DNA of 64,000 bases from Byssothecium circinans (lineage: Eukaryota > Ascomycota > Dothideomycetes > Pleosporales > Massarinaceae). The DNA is taken from contig ML976995.1 in the NCBI GenBank assembly GCA_010015675.1, positions 186,001 through 250,000 on the forward strand. Direction: 5' to 3'. Made by a program: the position numbers and the translations under genes. The first letter of the stretch is position 1, and every line of letters starts with the position of its first letter. A model generated the notes under the pieces. It had not been told where the DNA came from, searched no databases, and worked only from the letters and a program-made list of their open reading frames with translations. Shown here one piece after another: positions 44,827 to 56,349 of this stretch.

Positions 44827-46333
44827 GGTTGAAGTTAATTCCGAGGTGGTGAACTGTAAGTGAAGTCTGGTTGAAGGGGGGAATGATTGATATAGGTGGG
44901 ATGATGTCAGATTAGTTTTTTGGAAGAAGAAAGGGCAGCACACGCTTATAAATACTGGAAGGATTTGCCTGTTGCCTTTCGGTCTGCCTTTCAGTTCGCC
45001 TACGTATGACCCGGTGGCCTTTTGCAAAGAGATTGCATCATTGTGTACTGGGTCTCAGCGAGTGATGAAACGACAATTGGCCAGGGTTCCAAGCATATGC
45101 GGAAGGCCATGCAAAACACGAATGGCTAAGACTCATGCTTCGGACATGGCTGCATGCCGTTAAGAGAATCCGTCAGTTTTGACAGCGGACGACGTCGGCT
45201 GGCGATGCTGAATCGGTATGACGCCCCGCCCCGCTGCAGTCGCAGAGAACTCGTACTGCCTCGGCAAGTGGGGTGTGGGTGACTAATGGGATGAAAACCT
45301 CGAGATGGAGCAGTGGATACTTATGTCGATCCAGAGTGGCTATTTTCTTGTTGCTAGCGGACGCGTTGTTGGCTGTCGAATGTTCGAGTTGACTCAGTTG
45401 AGTCGGTGAGATGGGATTTGAACTCCTGTCAGATAAGGAGACACCAGTGCGGAAGGGTCTGGTCGGTACAACTCATGGCCGGCGGGCTGTGTGCGCATGA
45501 AGGACGAAGATGGTGTTTACTCCGACCTTGATATACATACCTGGAAAGGTTATCGATCTCCAAACCAGGCATGTGGGCGATCTCGTTACATCTCGTTACA
45601 TCTCGTTACATGAGACGCGGTTCCAACAGAGGAATCAAGCTTCAGGGCCGACCATGGGACTGGTTAAGAGCGACAAGTGCCGCAGAGGGGCAGAGAGGTT
45701 AATGATCCTAAAATGTCATGCAACAATCAGGCGATGATATTCCACATATTATTAGTAGCGAAGACCATCTGAATTGGGGTTTTCGATGGTGAGGACTTCT
45801 GCAGAAAGATGCACGTGGCTGATCGGACTTGCCGGATGATCACACGGCAGTATCGACTCCACACGGGCAAACTTTGTCGGAGATCCTAACCTCATCGTGA
45901 TGGTGCTGTTGGTGTTTGGCCAGACATGCCGCGTAGAATGATAGAATCAATGAGCCGGAGGTGCGATGTCCAATAATCGGTTGATTAGTCACGGCTAATT
46001 CAGGCAAAGGCTAACGCAAAATGCTGGAAACGATATACAGACTCCATGGAACCGCGTGAAATGCAATATCGCTTCGGTGGATATTGACGAAGAGATTTGA
46101 AACAAAACGGTTGCAGTCCTAGCACGTATGTACTACGAACAGAGGCCCAATGTACTCGTAAGCGACACTGGGAGCTTGGACCACCTAGTATACCAGAAGG
46201 AAAGAGCATCTGAAGATTCAATACATTCACCCGCAACCACTCCAACCCACAGAACACGCTCGCCATTTACATTCAGCTATCAATTGCTTGCAGTCCTATT
46301 TTGAACTGTTGCTCCAGCTTTACCACCGCGGAG
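44827..46333. other. Divergent promoter region of MDR reductase and Maf genes
   Basis: 1.5 kb. It has a threefold 10-bp repeat TCTCGTTACA at about 45581-45610 and the TATA-like element mentioned under the reductase. No gene supported. Confidence 0.5.
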
Positions 46334-47268
46334 ATGGCCAGCCAGACGCCCTCAGACCCCCCACCTTCCTATGAAGAAGCCCGCAGCAGAATCCCGCCAC
46401 CGGTCAACACACACAACCGAGCGCTATCAGAGAGTCAACGCTCTCCAAGAAGGCCGCCGCCGCAACAACCGCTAGATACACCAGCACTCAACGAGCTCCG
46501 CGGCAAGCGCGTAATACTGGCATCCGCATCTCCACGGCGGAAACAGCTGCTCGCCCTGGCAAGTACTCCAATGCCGTGTTATACACACACATAGTGACGA
46601 TGTTAACAATTGCTAGCTTGGCCTCACAAATGTTGAAATAATACCTTCGAACTTCTCCGAGAACCTGTCCCACACGATTGCTCCCTATGAATACGTCTTG
46701 CAGACCGCCCAGCAGAAAGCGCTTGACGTGTACAAACGCGAAATCGACAACGGCGAATTAGGCCTTGTAATTGCCGCCGACACCATCATAATAAGTCACA
46801 GGGGCATCATAATGGAGAAGCCAAGGAATCCACAACATCATCTGGAGATGCTGAAGAAGTTGCGGGACGAGGGCTCTCACCAGGTGGCTACGGCTGTTGT
46901 CGTCATGAGACCGCTCGTTAATCCTGTAGATCCGGGATATCGGATGGAGGTGCACACTGAGTCGACGACCGTCAAATTTGATCCCAATTGTACGAAACTC
47001 GACGAATTAAGCAAGGCTTTGACTAATGCGTATAGTGACGGATGAGCGATTGACGGCGTATATCAAGACCCGTGATGGGAACGACAAGGCTGGTGGCTAT
47101 GGACTGCAGAGCGCAGGCTCCATCCTGATCGAACGCATTGAAGGCTCACACGACAACGTGATTGGCCTGCCTTTACGCGCGACCCTCGAAATTATCGAGA
47201 AATGTATGGAGCCGGAGGAAAACATGGATGACCATATGGACAACATGTTCAGTGATGAACTCATCTGA
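46334..47268 (+). CDS. Maf-like nucleoside triphosphate pyrophosphatase
   Basis: House-cleaning enzyme that hydrolyses non-canonical or modified nucleotides to monophosphate and pyrophosphate. Exons 46334-46558, 46617-46989 and 47036-47268 encode 276 residues. The signature [11 protein letters not shown] is at about residue 65; AADTII, EKPRNP and [10 protein letters not shown] follow in family order. About 50 Pro/Ser-rich residues precede the domain. The first intron has a GC donor (GCAAGT at 46559); it alone gives the expected [20 protein letters not shown]. The third exon was joined at a split Leu codon. Confidence 0.92.
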
Positions 47269-48162
47269 AGCTGTACAAGACCTGTTTAATGGGTATCAGC
47301 GCCTCATCATTCATTTCGAGGACTCTGCACTTGGGTCAATTGGAAGGGGCGAGGGAAAGAGCCCGCTCATCCTCCCCATAGTCCACTTGAAGGCTTGGAT
47401 AACTACTCTGTATGTCGTGTATAATATCTAATCACAGCCTAGGCTCCGCATCGACGGTCGTGCTCGGAGGGTTACAAGGCCGGGATCGCCTTGTCGGTAT
47501 ATCGTACAATCGTGTGTCAAAAATCTGGGCATTTATGAAGGATGAAATTACCACCAAGCTTTTGCTCTAGTGCCGCAGATCAGTGCGAACGCTTCGAATC
47601 GAATTATACCTCGCTCAAGAATTTGAGTCCTGACTCCATTGGCGCTGTTCCGTCGGACGCGACTAACAGTGGTACGGTCAAGTGTTGAAAAATACCCAAG
47701 TTCTGCTCTACCTCCTCGTACAACTTTTCCTTTACTCAAACATTCTCCATCATCTCCTGTCAATTTCTTTTCCTATCACATGCTGGCCATGCAATCATCG
47801 GCACATCCCATGTTATCGTCACCGTCGCCCTGGAATGCGGCGCGGACTTCACCTTGCATGGCGGGGCTGCCGCATGCATGGTAAGCTGAACATGGTTGGC
47901 ACAGAACATTCGAGGGGGCCGAACAATGTACAGATCGAATCACAGTGCTCTGTTGGCGCCGCAAGTAAGGCTATATACAAGCGGCGCCGTATTGTTCAAT
48001 ACTTCCATGTCTTGATTTCCCTTGTTTGTTTTCCACACAATCGAACACTGTCGCTCGCTCACTCACTGCACTCATTCACCACCACCATATCCACACCACT
48101 TCGTCCAGGATGGTCTAAGTTCCCATTCTTCCCCTGCGCCCACTTCCTCCCCGATCCCCGAT
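47269..48162. other. Promoter region of the pepsin-like gene
   Basis: 894 bases. Contains the TATA-like element flanked by an inverted repeat that is listed separately. No gene supported. Confidence 0.5.
47955..47988 (+). promoter_or_regulatory. TATA-like box between 8-bp inverted repeats
   Basis: CTATATACAA (47971-47980) sits between GGCGCCGC (47955-47962) and its exact reverse complement GCGGCGCC (47981-47988). It lies about 185 bases before the ATG at 48163. The placement suits a core promoter; the inverted arms could bind a dimeric regulator. Function is inferred. Confidence 0.4.
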
Positions 48163-50067
48163 ATGCACTCCTCCAGCCTCATTCCTTTCTCCATCTCCCT
48201 CCTCTCCACCATCCCAACCACCCTCGTGCTCGCAGCAAAATGCGCAGCACCCGCACTCAACCTCCCCTACCGCAACATCTCCACCACACCGGGAACCCTC
48301 CACCACGGCATCCCCATCCACATCGGCTCGCCATGGCAAATCATTGCGCTGATCCCGTCCCTCCAACTCGACAACACGTTCATCCCGCGGTTTACAAATA
48401 CGTGCGTGCATGACGATGGCATGCGCATGAGGAAGCGCAAACGGAGCCTCTCACTGCAACGACGAGACGGACACCCGGGGGCTTGGGAAGAAGACAACGG
48501 GAGAGCGCAGGGGAACAATACGGATACGAACGCAAAGGAGTGGGAGGCGGGGAATTGGTGGGTGAAGTGCGGTGAAGTGTACGGCGGGAGTTACACGCCC
48601 AAGTTATCCGGGAGTTTCCGGGACCTGGGGCCCTCGACGAATGGGAAAGAAGAATGGTGGTTCAAGAGGCAAAAGTACGACGCATTCCGGGTTATCAGCG
48701 AGAAGTTCCTGTTTACAGATTACGCGGATGTGTATTCCACCTCCTTCGAAGCATTGCCGCCGAAACGCAACATCACGTCCTCCTTCCTCCTCGCCAACGA
48801 GGGCGCATCGTTCGGCGGCCTGGGCGCGTCGATGTTGGGTCTAGGTCCGAATTCCACGCTCTTGAAGCAATTGCTCGACGAGAAAATGATAGCGAGCACG
48901 AGCTGGAGTCTCACCAAAGACACCCTCTGTCTAGGCTGCGAAGACGCAACCGCTCGAACCGGGAATCTCCTCACCATCCCCGCCTCCGACCGCGACAAAG
49001 ACGCAAAACTCCCGTGTTCCCTGCAGACGAAGATCGAAGCACTGAACTGGCACCCAAAGAAGGGAGTAGAAGGCGCTTCCCTCATCGAAACCCCCTTCAC
49101 AGCATGTATAGACCCGGGCGTGCAATTCCTAGTCCTCCCCCACGACGCGCGCGGCGTGTTGAAAAAGGTGCTGGACAGAGACGTCAAGGCCGAGTACGAA
49201 GACTACATTTCCCTCTCCGGGCCGCCGAAAACCGACGTCGGCGTCCTCACGTTCCGGCTCGAAGGCGGTTTGGAAGTCAACGTCTCGGTTGCGGGGGTAG
49301 GTCGCGTCAACGCCGCGGAGACGAGCACAGGGGCTGTGTGGAACGTTCCCGTGGGGAAGGGCAGGTGGGGCGCGTACGGGAATGCGACGTGGGTGTTAGG
49401 CCGGCCGTTTACGGACGCCGTGGTGTTGAGGTGGGATGCAGGGAAGAAGGAGTACGGGCTTGCGGCGCGGAACGAGGATGGGGCTCGGAAAAGCGATATC
49501 AAGCCGCTGGGCTGTGACGAGTTCCCCGGCGTGCAGAGGATCGTTACTGTTTCTCCCGGTACGGGGGTTGTCGTGGGGGCTGTGGTTGCGGGGGTTCTTG
49601 GGGGGTTGGTGTTTGCCGGGGTGGGGATGGTGTTTTATAAGAGGGGGAGGAGGGGTGGCGGTGCGGGTGCAGGTGCGGGTGCGGGTGGAGGGGGGAAGTA
49701 TGAAGTTCTTCCCGGTGGAACTGCGCCCCGTGACACACATTCTATACATATGGACACGGTGCCCATGCACTCGGTGCCGTCGTCGGATAGTCGGTTCAAT
49801 AGTTGGACGAGCGGGACTGTGAGTCCGCCGCCGGCGAGCGTGTATAGTGGGTTCAGCGGGCATAATGGTTATGGGGCGGGAGGGATGGGGATGGGGTTGA
49901 GCTTCGGGGAGAATCGTACTTGGGGAGGGATGGGCAAAGGGGGGCAGCATCAGAGGGGGTTGAGTGAGGTTGATGATGCGACGGCGATTCATGAGGCGCC
50001 TGAGGGGGGCACGGCGGTTCCTACGAAGAGGGAGAGGGCGGAGATGTATGGGCCGCCGATTCGGTGA
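48163..50067 (+). CDS. Pepsin-like (A1-fold) membrane protein with degenerate catalytic site
   Basis: Single exon, 634 residues. A signal peptide (first 24 or so residues) leads to a peptidase A1-like ectodomain: LHHGIPIHIGSPWQ, SFGGLGASMLGLGP, and ACIDPGVQFLVLP, where active enzymes have DTG. The first catalytic Asp region has no DTG at all. A membrane helix, about residues 468-490 (VVVGAVVAGVLGGLVFAGVG), is followed by a cytoplasmic tail rich in Gly/Ala and Ser. Several N-glycosylation sites are visible. It is probably a surface receptor-like or structural protein, not a protease. I chose the ATG at 48163 because it starts the signal peptide; the frame is open further upstream. Confidence 0.75.
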   Translation: MHSSSLIPFSISLLSTIPTTLVLAAKCAAPALNLPYRNISTTPGTLHHGIPIHIGSPWQIIALIPSLQLDNTFIPRFTNTCVHDDGMRMRKRKRSLSLQRRDGHPGAWEEDNGRAQGNNTDTNAKEWEAGNWWVKCGEVYGGSYTPKLSGSFRDLGPSTNGKEEWWFKRQKYDAFRVISEKFLFTDYADVYSTSFEALPPKRNITSSFLLANEGASFGGLGASMLGLGPNSTLLKQLLDEKMIASTSWSLTKDTLCLGCEDATARTGNLLTIPASDRDKDAKLPCSLQTKIEALNWHPKKGVEGASLIETPFTACIDPGVQFLVLPHDARGVLKKVLDRDVKAEYEDYISLSGPPKTDVGVLTFRLEGGLEVNVSVAGVGRVNAAETSTGAVWNVPVGKGRWGAYGNATWVLGRPFTDAVVLRWDAGKKEYGLAARNEDGARKSDIKPLGCDEFPGVQRIVTVSPGTGVVVGAVVAGVLGGLVFAGVGMVFYKRGRRGGGAGAGAGAGGGGKYEVLPGGTAPRDTHSIHMDTVPMHSVPSSDSRFNSWTSGTVSPPPASVYSGFSGHNGYGAGGMGMGLSFGENRTWGGMGKGGQHQRGLSEVDDATAIHEAPEGGTAVPTKRERAEMYGPPIR

Positions 50068-50288
50068 GGGTGCTGTGTTGTTGGTTTATTGTCGGGGTTT
50101 TTATTTTTTTTGAATGGGAGAGTTTTATATGGATAGGTCCCTCGATCTGTCCCAGTCCATGGAATCCCGCTATCATCCAAAGCTTTTCTGGCAGCCTGAA
50201 GAAAAAGGAACTCGAAAATCATATACTCTGAAGAACAGCACGTGCATGCGTAACAGTACAATCTATTTCCCCAATACCTCATCAAAAA

Positions 50289-50325
50289 CGTCTACGTCTA
50301 CATCTACATCTACATCTACGTCTAC
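50289..50325. repeat. TCTACA/TCTACG hexamer microsatellite
   Basis: Six imperfect copies of TCTAC[AG] in the gap between the convergent genes ending at 50067 and 50366. Confidence 0.85.
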
Positions 50326-50365
50326 CAAAATCATGCCCAACCCACATAACCCCCTCTTCACCCCC

Positions 50366-52589
50366 TCACAGATGCGGGAAATACTCGCTCCACTCAGGCG
50401 TCATATACACGCTCTTCGGCTGACTCCTCAAGCTAATAAAAGCCTCCAGCACGATATAAACCCTGGCAACCAAGAAAATCGGCGTCACAACACTAATCAT
50501 CATCCATCTCACGGACCTCGTATTCCGGATCCAATGCTCCAGATTCTCAAAGGCGCGGATCTTCTGCGTCGCCAGGAAGAACAGCGCAAGCAACACACCC
50601 GAAGCCCCCGTCGCCAACGCACACGCAATCCACAGCCAGCGCTCGATCTGGGTGGGAAAGAAGTCGTTCCAGGCGGAGAGATGGAGACCGCCGTAGGCGG
50701 ACCCGGCGAAGGCGAGGACGGCCTTGAGACTGTCGCGGTGCACGTTCACGCTGCCGAGGTAGGAGAAGCCCAGGAAATTGGGGATGGACTTGGAGATGTA
50801 GACGAGTTCGCCGACGAAAGTGCCGAGGGTGGATTGTGTGAAGAAGAAGGCGCGGTAGGCGGGGCGTTGGTCGCAGGCGAGCCAGAGCTTGTCGACGAGG
50901 GTGTTTGAGAGACGCCAGCGTTCGATCGCGGCGGGGGGCAGCGCTTCGTGGTATGTGCAGTCTTTTAAGGCTCGGCGGCAGTAGACTTTGGAGTGTGTGA
51001 GGCCGTGCGCATCGGGCTTTTGGATGTCGAAGAAGATTTTGTGTTCCGGGGCGGGTTGGAACGAGGCTCCGGCGATTATGTAGCTGGCGTCGTGGTCGAG
51101 GGTTGCTTCCGTGTCGGGGTCTCCGCCGACTTGGAAGCTGTCGAGCGGTCCGATGAACTTCTTCGGGTCTTTGGCGCCGATGGAACCGATGGAGAAGTGT
51201 GTCTTGTGGGGTTTGTTGTCTGTGGGGTCGGTTTTGGGCTTTTCTCCTTCAGCGTTGGCATTGCCGGTGGTGGGGGAGTTGGGTATGCCGCGTTGGGAGG
51301 GGGGCTTGTATTCCATACAGCGAATCTCGCTGATGAAGTCGTCGTTGTGCCAGCAGATGGGGCTGCACATGTAGAATAGTGAGATGAACTCGTCCATCCA
51401 TTCCTCGTGCCTGATCAAGGTGGGATCTTTGATGTCGAGCGGTTTACTCCACCATAGAGCATAGAGGGCGAACGCACATATTACGTGGCCCATGGTGTTG
51501 ATCTCAAGGAGAGTCACCGGAAGTTTTTGGTTTACACGCGCGATTGTTTGGATAACTATAAAAGGTATGCATGTTAGCGAAATTCGCCCATTAGCATCAG
51601 TGGACGTGATCCAGAAACGGATGCTGGGTAGGACCTGTTAAGCCTGAATTTAACACGTCTGGAATATACGTACTCATCCATCCGGCTTGAAACACCACGA
51701 GGAGCTTGGCTAGACCATCGGCCTTCGACTTATCCATGATAGTCGTCTCAGGAACATCAGGTAGACGGCCGAGAAAAGAAAGCATCCGTAACCCTTCAGC
51801 CGTCAGACTGAGTGTAATTCTATCGATGCATTCGCCCGTTTCGATTCGGACGCCGCCCATAACTGCGAAATAGCACTGAGTGATTGTCCATTCACGTAGC
51901 TGTTGTTCTGAGCTCCAGGCAGGATCGGGTCCCTGAATGTGTTAGCTGAATGTTGAAAGACCGGTCAGAGGTATAAGTAGACCCCTCCCCATATATCATC
52001 TCCCCCTTCAGCTGAACCATTCAATATCAACAAGTACAATGAAGAAGCCGTAAGATGAATCAGGCACCAGGTTCACGACGTGAACTTGGGGGCCACCCGT
52101 CGGGCGACCTCAAAGAAGGAGCAGCAGAAGCCTCAGCTTTTAACACGGCGGGCGAAAACAACAGCAAAGAAACATACCTCTTTCTTCCGAAACTCCACAT
52201 CCTTCTTAATCTCGCGCTTCAACCACGAAGCAGTAAGGAACTGCGCAAACGCCGTGGACACCACAAGCTCAGGCGCAAATATTCCCAGTAAAATCCAGCG
52301 TCCCCGTCTCTTATTCCGCTCGGCTAGTGTCGAGCCCTCTGTTGGAACGTTTAGATGAAGAGCGCTCCACACACAGACCGTCAAGGTCAAAACACAAGAC
52401 ACGATAATGTCCCACTAAATCGTCGACATTTGAAGTTAGAATTATGGACGACTCGCATGCAGCAGCGCGGAGACTGGTGAGACTTACTGTGCCTCGTTCG
52501 TTGGGCGGTTCGTACCACGCTATCAGCTCCTCGTCCGTGGACGCGGCTCTTGGGATCAAAAGCGACGCTGTGAATAGAAGGAAAATCAT
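50366..52589 (-). CDS. Multi-pass membrane protein of a fungal unknown family
   Basis: 595 residues over four exons: 52589-52488, 52414-52178, 51932-51674 and 51555-50366. Exon 1 is a signal peptide (MIFLLFTASLLIPRA) and a luminal segment ending in NERGT. Exon 2 starts WDIIVSCVLTLTVCVWSALH, a membrane helix, and has a second near ILLGIFAPELVV. Exon 4 carries further helices, including GHVICAFALYALWW, WLWIACALATGASGVLLALFF and MMISVVTPIFLVARVY. Joins were chosen by frame and hydrophobic pattern; the 245-nt intron 2 is unusually long here. This architecture is common in ascomycete genomes but has no assigned function that I know. Confidence 0.76.
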
Positions 52590-53468
52590 AGTGAGCTGCA
52601 CACGTCGTACAGAGGAAAACTGACGGGAGAAAACGGAGAGATATCTTTACTTCATAGGATCGATGCGCCGTCCCACAAAAGATGTACGGCTGAGGTGCAG
52701 AGCGCAGGTGGTTCATGGGGCTGGGTACAGGGCATCTACATAACATTTGATTCGCGCGCTTGAGCACTAGTTGAGACGCTTCCCCAGAGGTTGGGGGCCA
52801 GAACGCATATGCATTTGTGGCTGTGAGCGAGAAGAGTTAAAGGTGGTCTAGGTTTGATAAGTGAAGTGTTGGCGTGGGCAAATCCTTCTGTGTCATGTGT
52901 GTGAGGTGGATGTGGTGACTGCCGAGCTGCCCGGCTGGAAGGATTTGATGACGTCGAATCTGAGCAAGTAGCACGTTAGAAAGAACTTCAACAAAGCAAA
53001 GGAAGGAGTTTGTCGCGTCAAGTCGTTCACTGATGAAAGAGAGTGGAGGAGATGTGGTGATGGTGTTGGTGGTGGTGAACTCGGTAACCCCAGCGCTTGC
53101 TCCGTATTCCGAGCTCGCCGTCCGAACCGAAAGGCTTGGCTGACCGGCTGTCTCGTACTCGACAAGTTGCCGACTGCAACTTACCATCTACGTGCCCTTA
53201 AGGGACTCGATAGTCAGAAAGACTCGCTACAGCCGGTACACCACTTGGCCGCTGTCGTTTTCGGCTGTGGGGTTCGTAGTTTGTGGACTTCTGGGCTTTT
53301 GAATACCATGGTATGTGCCGATGGGGAGCCGAAGCCGTGCCATGAGATGTTGGAGACGCAACAACTCTATAAGAGTTGCTGGGTAGATCCGAAATAAAGA
53401 AGATATTCCTGAGAGAACATCAAGACAAACTTTCGACTAAAGATACACATCCAACATAGCATCAGACC
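52590..53468. other. Divergent promoter region of membrane protein and scytalone dehydratase
   Basis: 879 bases with short ORFs only, none supported. Confidence 0.5.
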
Positions 53469-54262
53469 ATGGCCAAGCAACAACTATCACCTACCCATGA
53501 AGGCGAGTGCACTCAACAGCGTTCTGAGGCCCTAAGCTAATAGCGTGTAGATGTGCTCGGCTGCCAGGCAGCAGTTTTCGAGTGGGCGGAGAGCTATGAT
53601 AGCAAGGTGCGTTTCACCAAGTGCGATTCGGTCAAAGGTTAATGCTGATGAAGTACGGCTTTAGGACTGGGATCGCCTGCGGGGATGCATCGCCCCGACG
53701 CTGAGAATCGATTACCGCTCATTCCTCGACAAGATCTGGGAGTCGATGCCCGCTGAAGAATTCGTTGCAATGGCATCTGACCCGGCCGTACTCGGAAACC
53801 CGCTGCTCAAGACTCAGCACTTCATCGGTGGTACCAAATGGGAGAAGGTGTCTGATGAGGATATGATAGGATACCATCAACGTAGGTGACTCTGGCCAAG
53901 TTGTGTCTGTAATGGCATTCGCTGACTGGGTACCTCGATATTTAGTCAGGGTTCCGCACCAGAGGTACACTGATGAGACTCTCACCGAAGTCGCTGTCAA
54001 GGGACACGCGCACAGCTCCAACACGCACTGGTACAAGAAGGTGAATGGAGAGTGGAAGTTTGCGGGTCTCAACCCCGACATTCGGTGGTTCGAGTACGAC
54101 TTTGACAAAGTGTATGTCTGTCTTGTGAATGGATGCGGCACATGCTGACTGCAATCTAGGTTCGAAGCCGGGCGTGAATCTTTTGGCGAGGATAAGCAGT
54201 TGAAAGAGGCCCAATTGGCGGCTGGTATTCCCCAGGTTGCAAAGGATAATTCGGGGGCGTGA
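53469..54262 (+). CDS. SCD1: Scytalone dehydratase (DHN-melanin pathway)
   Basis: Removes water from scytalone and vermelone during 1,8-dihydroxynaphthalene melanin synthesis. Five exons: 53469-53502, 53551-53606, 53665-53881, 53946-54111, 54160-54262; 191 residues. Active-site residues known for the family can be found: Tyr in SYDSKDWDRLR and in RIDYRSF, His in KTQHFIGG and in GYHQLRVPHQRY, and Ser/Asn in [13 protein letters not shown]. The first intron (48 nt) has a GC donor, GCGAGT at 53503. The C-terminus, [13 protein letters not shown], continues a little beyond well-known enzymes. No polyketide synthase or reductase lies beside it in this window. Family identification is very secure. 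Confidence 0.96.
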
Positions 54263-56349
54263 ATGACGAATGGAAAAGGGGTGTCGGTGGAGGGTTGGCG
54301 GTCGAGTAGCGACTTGCAGGTTCGTTTCAGTCACGTGCATTCACCTCGCCCAACGTTGGGCATTTGAACTCGACAATTCATGGATCAGACCAATGAGATG
54401 CTCAAGGGCTTTAGGGCTAGCTCAACATCACATGGTGAATATCAAGTTGAAACGGGTGGTAGTTCCCGCCAGACATTTTCGAGCACGGTGCTTGTGGCCA
54501 GTGTGTTCAAATGTTGAATCTATCGATGTGAAGTGACGAGTTGACCGCACCGGTTCGTGCGTACGTACCACGGAACGCACGTCTCGATGCACCACGACTA
54601 CTGCAGAGGCTCGTTCCAAAAAGCTTCAGTGCTTCACTCACCCACTCGACGCGGTCTGCTTTGCCGTCTTGTTGGCTCGAAGGTTTGCCGCTAGGTTGGT
54701 AAAAGCACCGCGAGAGCGACCGCTGACCGGTAGCCGTACATTGGGCAGCCACTGGCGCAGCTTGGAACATAAGCCAACGCCGCACCGGCGCCCAGCGTCA
54801 GATGCAGGGCCTCGGCGAGAAGGTGAGGTCGAGTCCAGATGCTGGGAATGATGTCGTGATGTCTGGCGTTGGAGTCGTTGAAGTCGCGCTCGCCTACGTA
54901 TGCGGGTCATCGGTCTGGAGAGGGCCAGGGGTTGGGGGGCTATTTATAACGTCGATCGTGCAGGCGGCTCTGAGGAATCTGTGATGAATCTGTGATGATG
55001 TTCTGGAGCCAGGTTGCCACGATAAGGAGGCAGATGCGAGCCGGCGGGCAGCCAACGACAGCGCAGGGATAGATGGAGGAGAAAGCTTGATTCAGGTTGA
55101 TTGGCAGCCTCTCCAGGGTCACTGTCCGGGAGAGCTGCAGTGAGCAGTGAGCTGCAGTGGAGGGCAGTGGACGGCCTCGTCACTCAACTCAAGTAGGGCG
55201 GAATCGTCGGCTGGTTTGGACCAGCTAGCGCCTTCATCACCCCAAGGCAAGCTCTGCTCGCAGCGCGCAGCTCTTCTATCTGTACCCCGCCAGCCACCCG
55301 CCCATCCTCCTCCATCACCTTTCAAGTTTTCGCACATCAGCTCCCCTTTGCGCGCGGTTGTTGATCGCTTCTTCTTTGCGTGTCTGGTGTTTGCTCGTGC
55401 TGGGATTCCTGTCTTCTGCGAGGTACGTATCTGTCTCTGCCGTCTGCTGCTGCTAGAGTGGTGTTGGCTGGCAGCACAAAATTCCTCACCCACCCTGGCC
55501 GTCGCCCGGCGCGCGGAAGCTGCTGGATGCTGAGCGCGTGCTGGCGAGGGCGGCGGCGGCAGCGGCAGCGATTGCGATTGCGCACTGCAATTGGGCTTTT
55601 TGTCGCGGAATGCCATCATCTTCACCATGGCCATCATCATGGTGGTGGTGGTGTGTGCGCTGCAGGCATCGGCAAGCTCTGGCAGGTTGCGACAGACCTC
55701 ATGTCGCACAAGTCATCTCCAGCGCCGGCGAACAAAGCGGTTTGGGCTCTGTACGACGGCTTGTCACGCCCGCGCATGTGACCGATTGATTGCCTGCAGC
55801 AGCACCACGTCCACCTCGTCCACCTCGTCCGGCAGCAGCCTGTCGCGCGTCCGTCTGACTAACCAGGCCGCAGGTCTCTTCGTTCGCGAAACTCGTCCTC
55901 TCGAGCTTCACCCACCTCCGACCTCCGACTCCTCGACGGCATCTCCTCTGTTCCCTCCCTCCTTCACTCTCACTCACTCTCTCTCTTCTTGCCTTCGACT
56001 CCTCAGTCAAGTCGCGCTTTCCTAGACTCAGCTGCGTCATTGCCCCCCCCGCCCAGGTGCTCCTCCCTCACCTGCCAGCCCACGACTCCCCGCCTTCACC
56101 TTCTCAAGCCCAGGTGAAGGAGTAAATGAGCAGGAAGACACTCGGTTTGCTTCGGTAAGTGCAGCCTGGCGCCCCACTCGAGCCTCGACAAAGGGCCAAA
56201 ACCTGGCTCTGCCGCTCCGTTTGACTGCCGCTAACACCAGCTTTCCTGCGCCAGATCCATAAAAGCCCTCCCGCTTCTCCCCCACACACATACTTAGACC
56301 GACACACTTATTCCCCCACCTTCGAGTCTCATTCGCTCCCACCGGAACA
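54263..56349. other. Long upstream region of the RRM gene
   Basis: 2.1 kb rich in C and CT tracts. Overlapping ORFs on both strands (55119-56040) lack ATG starts and family likeness; they reflect base composition. A TATA-like CCATAAAAG at about 56256-56264 lies roughly 90 bases before the start of the RRM gene. Confidence 0.5.

Noticed and set aside
45400..45470. tRNA-like T-loop on the minus strand (GTTCAAATCCC)
   Set aside because: The flanking bases do not form a T-stem (only three of five pairs) and no acceptor or anticodon stem can be built.
55119..56040. Long overlapping ORFs on both strands before the RRM gene
   Set aside because: They start at non-ATG codons and reflect CT-rich composition; typical of a long fungal leader.
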